Assembly (NCBI GenBank): GCA_011049385.1
Contig: DSBX01000272.1
Location: 1 to 23,100 of the forward strand
Origin: Caldifarciminota bacterium
GTDB lineage: Bacteria > Hydrothermota > Tepidihabitantia > Tepidihabitantales > Tepidihabitantaceae
Direction of reading: 5' to 3'
DNA length: 23,100 bases
Both the position numbers and the translations under genes were made by a program. Within the stretch, counting starts at the first letter, position 1. Each line of letters begins with the position of its first letter. Positions 7,116 through 15,122 of this stretch are shown here, piece after piece. The notes beneath the pieces are model-generated. The model saw only the letters and a program-made list of their open reading frames with translations, was not told where the DNA came from and made no database searches.

Positions 7116-7592
7116 CTAGTCCTCCAGCCGGAAAGGACTCTCGGGGTCATCTTCGTGTCGTATCTCATCAACCTCGTCCTTCCTGCCTGCCCCCCGGTAC
7201 AACCGGTTGGGAAGGTTCAACACCCAGCCGTCGGTCTCGCCGACGTTCCGGTAGGCATGCACGACCCCTGGAGGGACGATGAGCGTTGCGGGCTTTCCCG
7301 CGCCAAGGACGAATCGCTCCCGCTGACGGTAGGTCGGCGAACCGGGCCGGTTGTCCCAAAGCGTCACCTCGAAATCCGAGGGCCCGACAAACGCAAAGAA
7401 GTCCGTCTGCTCGCGGTGCTCGTGCGGCCCGCGGACGACACCCGGCAAAGTCATCGACAGGTAGGCCATCACCGGCCGTGCCCCCTCCTGTCCGGACTCC
7501 TTGAGCACATCCTCACGAAACAGCTCTATCAGCCACCCGCGCTGATCAGTTGCGACTCTGGAAGCGGACAGGAAGACACCACCGATCGTCAC
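7116..7592 (-). CDS. dTDP-4-dehydrorhamnose 3,5-epimerase-like cupin
   Basis: A 158-residue RmlC-family protein. It has RGWLIELFRED near residues 18-27, GVVRGPHEHREQTDFFAF (51-68) where the canonical family has RGLH, GSPTYRQRERFVL (84-96), VPPGVVHAYRN (107-116) and the end DEIRHEDDPESPF. The cupin histidines and the terminal DDP are present, so a sugar-nucleotide epimerase or isomerase role is plausible. The divergence around PHEHREQ leaves the exact product open (3,5-epimerase or a single-position or keto-isomerase). GTG at 7592 is chosen because it lies one base after the upstream TAG and matches the family start; an ATG at 7631 lies inside the glycosyltransferase gene. It abuts rfbB. Confidence 0.75.
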   Translation of the reverse strand: MTIGGVFLSASRVATDQRGWLIELFREDVLKESGQEGARPVMAYLSMTLPGVVRGPHEHREQTDFFAFVGPSDFEVTLWDNRPGSPTYRQRERFVLGAGKPATLIVPPGVVHAYRNVGETDGWVLNLPNRLYRGAGRKDEVDEIRHEDDPESPFRLED

Positions 7593-7593
7593 G

Positions 7594-8760
7594 CTAGCTC
7601 TTACCGGTATCCGACCCCGGGAGAGACGCATTTCGATCAAGCACCCCCACAAGGCACGATTCTATGCATTGCTCCATCTCAGCCAGGAAGCGTTCGGTCC
7701 GAAAGCGCTCAGCGTTGAGGCGAATCGCGGCAGCATCCCAGCTTGCACAGTGACACCGCTCGACGGCCTCGTTCAGGCTGTCGCATGTCTGGTGTGCGAA
7801 TAGACAACCGGTCAGCCCATTGACGACCGTCTCAGTTGCACCACCACGATCAAGAGCCACTACCGGTCGCCCGCAAGCTTGGACCTCGACGGGGATCAAG
7901 CCGAAGTCCTCCTCGCCCGGGAAGACCAGACACCTGCAACCACGGTAGAGTTCACGCAACTCATCATTGCCGACCCATCCCAGGAACTCGATGTTGCTCC
8001 GAGCGCCTTCTGTGAGTATGTCGAGAAGAGGGCCGGAACCGACGACCTTCAGTTGCCTGCCTGAACGATTGTAGGCATTCACAACCAAATCCACGCGCTT
8101 GTAGGGCACCATGGCCGACACCACAAGGTCGTACTCGCCGGAAACTCCGGTACCCGGGGTCCAGAAGTCAGTGTCAACCGGAGGGTACACCACTTCTGCA
8201 TCGCGACCGTAGAACCTCCTGATTCTGTCTCGCACATGCTGGCTTATCGCCACGAACATGTCGACGCGTCTAGCCGAAAGTCTGTCCCATCTGCGGAGTC
8301 CTGCCAACACCGGCTTGAGCAGCATTCGACGAACTGGATTGCGACCGAAGTACTCCTCAAAGAAGAGCCATGCGTATCTCATAGGTGTGAAACAGTAGCA
8401 AAGATGACGCGCGCCTGGCCGCACCCTGAGACCTTTGGCCACGCAGTGACTTGTGCTCAACACGAGGTCGGCGTCCACCGGACGAAATGCCTCCATCGCG
8501 GCAGGCATCAACGGAAGATACAGGCGATACTTGGTGGTCGCGGCAGGCAGACGGCGAAGCAAGGACTCTCGGATTTCGTGCTCACGGATGGTTGTTGTCA
8601 ACGCAGATGGATGGGAAACGAGAGTGTATATCGGCGCGTCGGGGAAACGGCGGCAGAGGACCTCGAGAACCCGCTCCCCCCCCCGCATACCGACGAGCCA
8701 ATCGTGACAGAGCGCAACACGCAGACGACTAGTCAACCGGCTCCCTCGTCTTTTGGGCAT
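7594..8760 (-). CDS. Family 4 glycosyltransferase (GT1 of three)
   Basis: A 388-residue GT-B fold enzyme. The acceptor-side N-terminus has LCHDWLVGMRGGERVLE (17-33), a variant of the usual HDWL-GGE start. The donor-side C-terminal half has VPYKRVDL (218-225), where the family has a Lys/Arg for phosphate binding, GSGPLLDIL (241-249) and FPGEEDFGLIPVEV with the E-x7-E pair at E284 and E292. This signature retains nucleotide-sugar donors; the sugar cannot be told. ATG at 8760 is used; a TTG at codon 9 with a GAGGGAG upstream would begin at the family motif and is a real alternative. It lies 67 bases after the porin-like gene and two bases from the cupin gene. Confidence 0.85.
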   Translation of the reverse strand: MPKRRGSRLTSRLRVALCHDWLVGMRGGERVLEVLCRRFPDAPIYTLVSHPSALTTTIREHEIRESLLRRLPAATTKYRLYLPLMPAAMEAFRPVDADLVLSTSHCVAKGLRVRPGARHLCYCFTPMRYAWLFFEEYFGRNPVRRMLLKPVLAGLRRWDRLSARRVDMFVAISQHVRDRIRRFYGRDAEVVYPPVDTDFWTPGTGVSGEYDLVVSAMVPYKRVDLVVNAYNRSGRQLKVVGSGPLLDILTEGARSNIEFLGWVGNDELRELYRGCRCLVFPGEEDFGLIPVEVQACGRPVVALDRGGATETVVNGLTGCLFAHQTCDSLNEAVERCHCASWDAAAIRLNAERFRTERFLAEMEQCIESCLVGVLDRNASLPGSDTGKS

Positions 8761-8827
8761 CTATCGCCTGTACACTCAGTTCGCATCGATTGACACTCGC
8801 ACACGTCAGACTCCCGATCGAAACACA

Positions 8828-9862
8828 CTATAGCCAGGCTTGGATTTGAGCGAGAAGCCTCTGTTCGGCCGAACGCAGGTCCGGGTCCGATGATATCCGT
8901 CGGCGCCAGGTATAGTTGAGCATCAGACGAAACCGATCGCCGGCCGGGCTGATGTTCAGTCCCGGCGTGAACCCGAGGTCCGTATCGTTGGTCTTCAGAC
9001 TGGCGTCAACCCGGAAAACCGGTTCAAGCAAAGGATGGGCCGCATAAGCACCCTGCAGGTAACAGGTGGTCCGGGTGGCGGTCCCGGCCACCGCGTGCTG
9101 GCCTTCGCCGGCAATCCGGAATCGGTCAAACTCGAGGCGGAACTCGCCGGCGAGGTTACGGAACGCCGTGCCCTCCGTGCCTATCCGGCCGTAGTAGCCC
9201 CTGGCCGCGAGAAACGCTTCGACCCCGGGTATCGGCCTGACGACCAGCCGCCCGCACACGTCCTTCCAGTCGTTGTCGTCGCGCAGCCACACGGTCTTGC
9301 CACTCCCATTGACGACCGCGACCGCGGCGTCGAAACGACCGGACTCGTAGGTCAGCATCGCGCCCGCGTCACGCGGGTCCCAGACGTCAAGGTCACGGGC
9401 GCTCCAAGGTCGCCAGTTCAGCCAGACGATAGAGCGCTCGACAAAGACCGCATCACGCGGGCGGGCAATGGCTTCGGACCCGGCCGGCAGTAGGAACTGA
9501 CCTGCCTTGAACCCGATACCGCCGGGCCAACGCAGGTCTACGTACAGGTCGTGAACGCCCCGGTTGAAACCCGCATCGAAACTGAGCCGGATTGACGCCT
9601 TCTCGCCGACCGCCGCGGTCAGTCCGACCGGGGCCTCAAAGCGATAGAAGTCGAACCGGCTCACCGCCATCCCGTGCCTCTCACTCCTCAGCCACTTGGC
9701 ATTGGCCGACACGAGCGCGTCCAGGGTCAGCCGACCGTCGGCCAACTCGAGGTCCGCCAAAGCAGGACTCGCAACGAACGCAAACAGAAGCAGAACGCAC
9801 AGGGCACGCCCCAGGCCCCCCTCGCGGAGACGACGATGACGAGCATCTTGGAGACGTGACAC
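8828..9862 (-). CDS. Porin-like outer membrane beta-barrel protein (344 aa)
   Basis: Residues 1-36 form a signal peptide with a long basic N-region, core ALCVLLLFAFVAS and cleavage after PALA. The rest alternates polar and hydrophobic residues with many aromatics, as in beta strands (LYVDLRWPGGIGFKAGQF, RLMLNYTWRRR), and resembles phosphate-selective porin O/P family proteins; that is a fold impression. LPAGSEAIARPRDAVFVERS near residue 130 resembles the usual loop of that family. It does not end in the canonical aromatic residue but in QAWL. GTG at 9862 is preferred over GTG at 9907, since the latter lies upstream of the promoter-like element and inside the previous gene's end. Could mediate uptake or surface polymer export. 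Confidence 0.65.
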   Translation of the reverse strand: MSRLQDARHRRLREGGLGRALCVLLLFAFVASPALADLELADGRLTLDALVSANAKWLRSERHGMAVSRFDFYRFEAPVGLTAAVGEKASIRLSFDAGFNRGVHDLYVDLRWPGGIGFKAGQFLLPAGSEAIARPRDAVFVERSIVWLNWRPWSARDLDVWDPRDAGAMLTYESGRFDAAVAVVNGSGKTVWLRDDNDWKDVCGRLVVRPIPGVEAFLAARGYYGRIGTEGTAFRNLAGEFRLEFDRFRIAGEGQHAVAGTATRTTCYLQGAYAAHPLLEPVFRVDASLKTNDTDLGFTPGLNISPAGDRFRLMLNYTWRRRISSDPDLRSAEQRLLAQIQAWL

Positions 9863-9872
9863 CTCTGAACCT

Positions 9873-9900
9873 ATGCTACCGGTACTGGTATTGCTGTCAA
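9873..9900 (-). promoter_or_regulatory. Candidate promoter of the porin-like gene
   Basis: Minus strand TTGACA (9900-9895), 16-base spacer, TAGCAT (9878-9873), then 10 bases to the GTG start at 9862. The TGA in TTGACA is the stop codon of the upstream glycosyltransferase gene. The expected transcript would have a leader of about four bases. Best match to the minus-35 consensus; the minus-10 is weaker. Confidence 0.5.
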
Positions 9901-11057
9901 CACCCACGCATGTTTCTCCCCTGCTCTCTCAGTATCTCCAGCATTTCGTCCGCGGCTCGCTCGAAACTGAACAGCTTCGCCCGCCGGAGACCAGCCGCCC
10001 GCATCGCCTGCAACTCTTCCGGATTCCCCAGCACCCCTTCAAGCACTCGTGTGAGATGCGCACTGTCGCCCGGCCTGAAGTAACGCGCAGCATCGCCGCC
10101 GACCTCGGGCAGGCTCGATGTCCAACTGCAGACCACCGGACAACCGCAGGCCATCGCCTCGACCACTGGCAGTCCGAAACCTTCGTAGAGCGAGGAGTTG
10201 ATGCAAAGACCGGCCGCCCGGTACAGCGCCGCGAGTTCACCGTCATCGACGCGACCCAGGTGCTGCGCCAGCCCTGCTGCTTGCAGGGCATTCAACTCGC
10301 GGAGTATCTTGCGACATCTCCATCCCACACCACCCACCACCACCAAGGTCGGCGCGTTTCGAAGAGACCGTACTGCTCTGAAGAGAACACCATAGTCCTT
10401 TCGAGGCTCCAAGGTACCGACAGCCAGAAGGTAGCCCGGCACAAGGCCGAAACGCTCTCGCACAAGATCTCGCGCTCTTGCTGCAGTCCCAGGGTCAACG
10501 AACCCGTGAGGCGGAACCGCAAGACGAGTATCGCAACCCTCCAGCACAACACGAAGCTTATGGGAGGGAATCCCAAGACATACCTCGGCAAGATGGGAGG
10601 TCGCCTGCGAAACAGCTACCAGGCAATCACTCGCCCGAGCCGCACGCTGTTGGTGAAGCCTGTAGTTCAGCCGACGCTGCAACGGCATCGTCCAAGGCAT
10701 GAGCAAACCGGTAATGTCATGAAGAGTGAGAACTCTTCGGCAGGGTCGCCGCAGTCGCAATGGTAGCATGTAGTTCTGCCCCCAGAAAACAGCTATGCCG
10801 TCCTTGCTCATCCAATGGGGGCAAATCTGTTGCAACCAGTAGCTTCCAACAGTGCCCTCGATACCACGGCACTCCCGGATTCGCAATTCTCCGTCGAAAG
10901 ACTCCTTAACAGGACGAGACGAGTAGAGGAAGAACTCCAACCCGTCTCCGTTCGGAATCATTCTGGTCAACATATTGCTCAGGTACCGACCAATGCCCGT
11001 GTGAGGCTTGGCAAGTACGCTGACATCGACGCCGACTCTGATAGCACTTTGTGTCAA
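9897..11057 (-). CDS. Family 4 glycosyltransferase (GT2 of three)
   Basis: A 386-residue GT-B enzyme. The start IRVGVDVSVL followed by HTGIGRYLSNML (19-30) is typical for GT4 mannosyl or rhamnosyl transferases. The donor side shows VGTLEPRKDYGVL (213-225), a VVVGGVGW strand near 239 and YEGFGLPVVEAMACG with E-x7-E at E292 and E300. TTG at 11057 is the only start near the family N-terminus. It lies 9 bases downstream of a strong minus-10 box, so the transcript may be nearly leaderless with TTG as start, which is unusual. It is transcribed divergently from GT3 and its 3' end carries the porin promoter. Confidence 0.85.
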   Translation of the reverse strand: MTQSAIRVGVDVSVLAKPHTGIGRYLSNMLTRMIPNGDGLEFFLYSSRPVKESFDGELRIRECRGIEGTVGSYWLQQICPHWMSKDGIAVFWGQNYMLPLRLRRPCRRVLTLHDITGLLMPWTMPLQRRLNYRLHQQRAARASDCLVAVSQATSHLAEVCLGIPSHKLRVVLEGCDTRLAVPPHGFVDPGTAARARDLVRERFGLVPGYLLAVGTLEPRKDYGVLFRAVRSLRNAPTLVVVGGVGWRCRKILRELNALQAAGLAQHLGRVDDGELAALYRAAGLCINSSLYEGFGLPVVEAMACGCPVVCSWTSSLPEVGGDAARYFRPGDSAHLTRVLEGVLGNPEELQAMRAAGLRRAKLFSFERAADEMLEILREQGRNMRGC

Positions 11058-11066
11058 GCGAAAAGC

Positions 11067-11094
11067 ACTATAGCGGCACTCAACTCAGTGTCAA
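11067..11094 (-). promoter_or_regulatory. Candidate promoter of GT2, near-leaderless
   Basis: Minus strand TTGACA (11094-11089), 16-base spacer, TATAGT (11072-11067), 9 bases to the TTG start at 11057. Both boxes are close to the bacterial sigma-70 consensus. Shares the 90-base intergenic region with the divergent GT3 promoter. Confidence 0.7.
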
Positions 11095-11113
11095 CGCAAC
11101 CTGCCGACTCAGC

Positions 11114-11141
11114 TTGCCATCGAGAAAGATGGCAATATACT
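11114..11141 (+). promoter_or_regulatory. Candidate leaderless promoter of GT3
   Basis: Plus strand TTGCCA (11114-11119), 16-base spacer, TATACT (11136-11141), then 6 bases and the GTG at 11148. The predicted transcription start falls on the start codon. No Shine-Dalgarno can exist on such a transcript. This decides the start of GT3: the frame is open further upstream, but that stretch overlaps GT2 on the other strand. Confidence 0.65.
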
Positions 11142-11147
11142 GCCGGT

Positions 11148-12233
11148 GTGAGAATCATCCTCAGCGCGGCGTTCAACGTCTACGCCAGCGTGGGCATCAC
11201 CAAGTACCTGCATCGCCTCGCCGAAGCCCTGCACGGCAGATGCGAGTTGACAATCATGACCCCGGAACCGAAGGGCTTCCCGGATGGGGCGGATATTGTC
11301 AGGATACCGACTTGGACCGCGCGCAACTACGGACGGCTGATCTGGACCATGACGAGCCTGCGCCGACTGCTCTCCCGCCAACCGGACACGGTTCTTCTCT
11401 GTCCGACCCCGGATACTCCGCCACGCCCCCCCCTGCCGACAATCAGCGTCGTCCACGACCTGATACCACTGATACTGCCCGAGTCCATTCGTCGTCGCGA
11501 CCGCCGGCTGTTCCAAGCGTCGCTGCGCACTCTTCGATGGGCAGATTCGATACTGACCGACTCGGAGAACACGGCAAAGGACCTAGTTCAGTGGTCGCCA
11601 AGACTCAAGAACAGGGTCTCGGTATGCTACCCGGGCCCGGGCATTGCAGTTTCCGCAACACCTTCCGACTCCGCAATAGGACTACAGCCCTACTTGCTCT
11701 ACGTAGGCGGCTACTCTCCACACAAGAACCTATTGCGGTTGGTCAGTGCTTTCGCGGCCCTCGGAGGACCTCCCGGCCTGAAACTCGTGCTCGTCGGCGG
11801 AGAACACCACCAGAGCACCGACAGCCTACTGATGCTCGCAAGCGAACTTGGGGTCGCCGAGAGAATCGTGCTCCTCTCCGATCTACCCGACAATGCCGTA
11901 TCTGAGCTATACCGGTCTGCTGAGTTGTTCGTGTTCCCTTCGCTCTATGAGGGATTCGGCCTCCCCGTGCTGGAATCGCTGAAACACGGTACCCCGGTTG
12001 CCTGCAGCCGTACGAGTAGCCTGCCAGAAGTGGCCGGCTCGCTGGCGGTGTACTTCGACCCCTGTGACTCATCCGCCATCGCCCAAGCCTTACGCTACGC
12101 CCTGGCTCACAAGAGAGCCCTCGCTGACAGAATCGCTGTTGCCGGACAGCAACTCAAGACCTATTCGTGGGACTCCGCCGCAACGCTGGTGCTGTCCACC
12201 GCCGAACGCCTACTTGACAAAACTAACAGGTAA
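11148..12233 (+). CDS. Family 4 glycosyltransferase (GT3 of three), divergent
   Basis: A 361-residue GT-B enzyme, and the only plus-strand gene inside the glycan locus. Features: VGITKYLHRLAEAL (15-28), a glycine-poor variant of the acceptor loop; VVHDLIPLILPE (101-112); YVGGYSPHKNLLRLV (185-199), where the HKN motif is typical of donor binding; and YEGFGLPVLESLKHGTPV with E-x7-E at E268 and E276. Start GTG at 11148, chosen from the promoter position and the family-like MRII start. It is convergent with the ligase gene; the 35 bases between the two stops show no clear hairpin. It probably adds one sugar of the repeat unit, possibly with a different donor from GT2, to which it looks related. 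Confidence 0.85.
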   Translation: MRIILSAAFNVYASVGITKYLHRLAEALHGRCELTIMTPEPKGFPDGADIVRIPTWTARNYGRLIWTMTSLRRLLSRQPDTVLLCPTPDTPPRPPLPTISVVHDLIPLILPESIRRRDRRLFQASLRTLRWADSILTDSENTAKDLVQWSPRLKNRVSVCYPGPGIAVSATPSDSAIGLQPYLLYVGGYSPHKNLLRLVSAFAALGGPPGLKLVLVGGEHHQSTDSLLMLASELGVAERIVLLSDLPDNAVSELYRSAELFVFPSLYEGFGLPVLESLKHGTPVACSRTSSLPEVAGSLAVYFDPCDSSAIAQALRYALAHKRALADRIAVAGQQLKTYSWDSAATLVLSTAERLLDKTNR

Positions 12234-12268
12234 GCATACAGTCCCGGACCGCAGCCAGACAACGACCT

Positions 12269-13642
12269 TTAGACCCGGCCGTTAAGTCTCCTGAGCGCAC
12301 CTGCCAACCCAAGAAGGACCCCAAGGAGCATCAGCATCCCATGTTGCCAGATTACAGCGTCAAGCATACCGTGAACAGCCACACCAATCAGCATAGCGGC
12401 AATCCCAATGGACTCGGGTCGCAGGCGTCCGCTTAGACCGTATCGCGACTTGTGAGCCGCAACTATGCCCAGCATCAACAACCAAACGAACGCCACCAGT
12501 CCCACGATACCAAGACTGGTGAAGAACTCCAAGTACAGGTTGTGCGTGTTGTAGGGCAGACCTACTGCTCGAGGCCATGGGAAACCGTAGGAGTGCTTGA
12601 CATGTCGAAAGTTAAGGAAACCCACTCCGGTCAGCCAGTTGTTGAGCCCCACCACAAGCCCGAAACGCCACAAGAGCAAGCGCCCCAGTAGTGACGGATC
12701 AACTGCTCCGGTTGCCTGAACTCTCGTCATCACTAGAGCCCTGACGATGTCACCAGTTATGAGCACAGAGCCGAATGTCAAGCTCAACCAGAAGAGCCAT
12801 ACCGAGCGCACAACGAAGACTAGGTAAAGAAACGACGCTCCAAACCCCAGCCAAGCACCCCGAGAACCGGTAAAAACGAGAACCACGAGCGGAACGCACA
12901 GCAACAACACCCTCAGAACACGTGCCCCCCACCTCCGCTCCAAGACTGCACGAACAAGGAGATAGGAAGCGGCAGTCGATGCGTGTGCACCAACCACATT
13001 CCTGTTGACAGCTCCGTGAGGTGACAAGATGATCTCGCTCAACATATCCGCGGTTATGCTGTATGCGACGAGAGGCAGCGCAATCCCTATGACTGCGTAA
13101 CTGATCATCATCAGGTCCAGAAGCCGCCTGACTTCTTTGGAGGACTCGGGTCGCGCCCCAAACAACCAGACAGCACCCAAGAAAAGCCCCGCCGAGAAAC
13201 AGTAGCGTGGAAGATCAGCACCGGCCCACCCACGGAGATAGGCATTCGCGGCCGCGAGCACAACCGCTACCGCAAACAGTGCTAGCGGAACGGTGTTGCC
13301 GGTACCGGTCTTCGGCTTGCGGGCAGTGTCATCAGATCCTGCTGTCGGGGCAACTACCGAAAGCAGAATGATCCCTCCCGCGTACACCGCAAGATGCATG
13401 TAGACATATGGCAGTAACTCGAACATACTGGCGGGAAGCAGGACAACGATGTACCGCATAATGTTAGAACTGCTTCCGGAAATCAGAAGCATCAGACAGA
13501 GCTGAATCGGGACAACGAGAAGCGCAATAGCCAACTGCGAGTGCCCACGACCCATCAAGAAGAGAGCCACGAGAACGATCACGACCTGCAGTGCAGTTAT
13601 GGCCAAGGCCCGCTGACGCGAGTTCAGGGTAGTATCAGGCAC
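12269..13642 (-). CDS. O-antigen ligase/polymerase-like membrane protein (Wzy_C family)
   Basis: A 457-residue protein with about 11-12 hydrophobic segments. FTGSRGAWLGFG (257-268) is the T-x-SRG motif found before the large periplasmic loop in WaaL and Wzy proteins. The loop holds R325-bearing RLLLWRFG, GVGFLNF (339-345) and THNLYLEFFTSLGIVG (366-381), with the conserved histidine H367 needed in ligases. It either joins the finished O-chain to lipid A-core or polymerises repeat units; sequence alone cannot decide. GTG at 13642 overlaps the flippase stop by 8 bases. Only one such protein is in the window, so if it is the polymerase the ligase must be elsewhere, or the reverse. A/T content is clearly higher than in polA or wecB. 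Confidence 0.8.
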   Translation of the reverse strand: MPDTTLNSRQRALAITALQVVIVLVALFLMGRGHSQLAIALLVVPIQLCLMLLISGSSSNIMRYIVVLLPASMFELLPYVYMHLAVYAGGIILLSVVAPTAGSDDTARKPKTGTGNTVPLALFAVAVVLAAANAYLRGWAGADLPRYCFSAGLFLGAVWLFGARPESSKEVRRLLDLMMISYAVIGIALPLVAYSITADMLSEIILSPHGAVNRNVVGAHASTAASYLLVRAVLERRWGARVLRVLLLCVPLVVLVFTGSRGAWLGFGASFLYLVFVVRSVWLFWLSLTFGSVLITGDIVRALVMTRVQATGAVDPSLLGRLLLWRFGLVVGLNNWLTGVGFLNFRHVKHSYGFPWPRAVGLPYNTHNLYLEFFTSLGIVGLVAFVWLLMLGIVAAHKSRYGLSGRLRPESIGIAAMLIGVAVHGMLDAVIWQHGMLMLLGVLLGLAGALRRLNGRV

Positions 13643-15122
13643 AGTCTGTACGCCTGCGACGGACTAGCATGGCCTTGATCAGTTCGATGTCCTCACGACT
13701 GACGGCACCCAGAAGCAGGACTAGCACGAAGTAGCAGACCGCAGCCACCGCCAGCGCAATAGGCGCACCGAGTAGCGCTCCGATACGCCCGAGCAGAGCG
13801 GCTCCAACAGCGGCGACAAGGCACTTCGCGATGCCAACGGCGAGCGTTCGGTGGTCGGACCGACTCCACTCTCTCGCAACGCCACAGACGAACCAGGCTG
13901 TGCCAACTAGTTCGGCCCCGGCCAACGCCATCGCCGCACCCAGCGCGCCGAATCTGGGGATGAGTAGAATGTTCGCAACGACGTTGACGCACAGGCTGAC
14001 CCCGGCCTGAGCGGTAGCGAACCGGGCTCTGTCTGCCGAGTAGTAGTAGTTGCTCAACAAAGAGTTAAAGAATACGAAACAGCCCCAGACTACCAGCAGT
14101 CGAAAAACGAGCGCGGATTCTGCGTAGTCCCGCCCATAGACCAGTTCCACAGCTTCTGTCGCCAGTACTGCCCCAAGTATCGCGACCGGGATTGCCAACA
14201 GACTGACATAACGCAAAGCCCTTCCCAGCACGGCCACGAGACGTTGCCCCCCCTCTGCCTGCACGCGAGCCATATGCGGGTACATCGCCCCAGAAAAGGC
14301 CATCCCCAGCGCCGCTATGCCGAATACCAGTCTCTGCGGCGCGGCGAAGACACCGACGGCACGCTCACCGGCGAACGCAGCCAGCCAGACGGAACCGTTC
14401 CAGTAGTAAGCGGTGACTAGCACCGCACTGATGCCCATCGGCAGGGCACTGCGAAGCATCGCCAACGACGACCGCCAGTCGAACCGCAGCACCGGACGGA
14501 CGACCCGTCGCACCATCAGAAGGTAAGCGGTGACTGCAGAGGCCAGCGCGGTGCCCACAAAGAGCCAGGTGAAGTAGTCCGTGCGCGGAGACAGACGCAT
14601 CAACAGTAAGGCCCCCAGCACGAGAAGCCCGGTCTGAACGATACGACTCAGGGCGGTATAGACGTTACGCTCGAACCCCTGGAAGACGCCCGCCAGTAGC
14701 AAGAAGAGACCGTTAGCAACCACCAGCACACTGCAGATTGCCACGATGCCCCTTGCCTCAGTGTGCAGGCCGACGACGAAGACGGACAACGCAACCAGCA
14801 TTCCGACAAGCACGGAAGCGGAAGTTCGAAGAGTAATCGCGTCGCCGACAATCTGTCCGGCGTCCCCGCGCCTGCGGGCCACCTCCCTCGTCACGTACAG
14901 CGCAAGACCCAAGTCTGCAAACACCCCGAGCGTAGTAACGTACGCGATTGCGTACGAAAGCACCCCGAAGCGCTCGACGCCGAGATGACGTGCGGCAATG
15001 ACAAAGAAGGCGAGAGCGAGAAGCTTGTTGGCGATATCAGCCGCCAACAGGTAGACAGTATTGGTGAAAATGCGCTGCGCTGCTCCGGAAGGCACGGCCC
15101 CGTTCGCCGGGAACCGCGGCAT
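13635..15122 (-). CDS. Polysaccharide flippase (Wzx/MOP family)
   Basis: A 495-residue protein with about 14 membrane segments of the MOP exporter type. RIFTNTVYLLAADIANKLLAL (18-38, with N and D in the first helix), HLGVERFGVLSYA and DLGLALYVTREVAR in the first third are the usual Wzx/RfbX pattern: a start with a glycine-flanked repeat, then a D-x-G-x-x turn. It should move undecaprenyl-linked repeat units across the inner membrane to the periplasmic polymerase. The ATG at 15122 overlaps the Wzz stop by one base (TGATG) and has GGGAG upstream. It lies between wzz and the ligase/polymerase gene, the standard Wzx/Wzy grouping. Not an ABC exporter; no ATPase gene is present. Confidence 0.88.
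   Translation of the reverse strand: MPRFPANGAVPSGAAQRIFTNTVYLLAADIANKLLALAFFVIAARHLGVERFGVLSYAIAYVTTLGVFADLGLALYVTREVARRRGDAGQIVGDAITLRTSASVLVGMLVALSVFVVGLHTEARGIVAICSVLVVANGLFLLLAGVFQGFERNVYTALSRIVQTGLLVLGALLLMRLSPRTDYFTWLFVGTALASAVTAYLLMVRRVVRPVLRFDWRSSLAMLRSALPMGISAVLVTAYYWNGSVWLAAFAGERAVGVFAAPQRLVFGIAALGMAFSGAMYPHMARVQAEGGQRLVAVLGRALRYVSLLAIPVAILGAVLATEAVELVYGRDYAESALVFRLLVVWGCFVFFNSLLSNYYYSADRARFATAQAGVSLCVNVVANILLIPRFGALGAAMALAGAELVGTAWFVCGVAREWSRSDHRTLAVGIAKCLVAAVGAALLGRIGALLGAPIALAVAAVCYFVLVLLLGAVSREDIELIKAMLVRRRRTDCA

Noticed and set aside
8827..8832. TATAGT on the minus strand as promoter for GT1
   Set aside because: No -35-like hexamer 15-18 bases upstream (CTCGCT at 16), and the box is formed by the porin's last codons and stop. 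GT1 is more simply read through from the porin promoter.
10815..11147. Upstream extension of the GT3 frame
   Set aside because: It lies antisense to GT2, carries no family sequence, and the promoter and GTG at 11148 explain the start.
12234..12268. Bidirectional terminator between the convergent GT3 and ligase genes
   Set aside because: No convincing stem-loop or T run in the 35-base gap.
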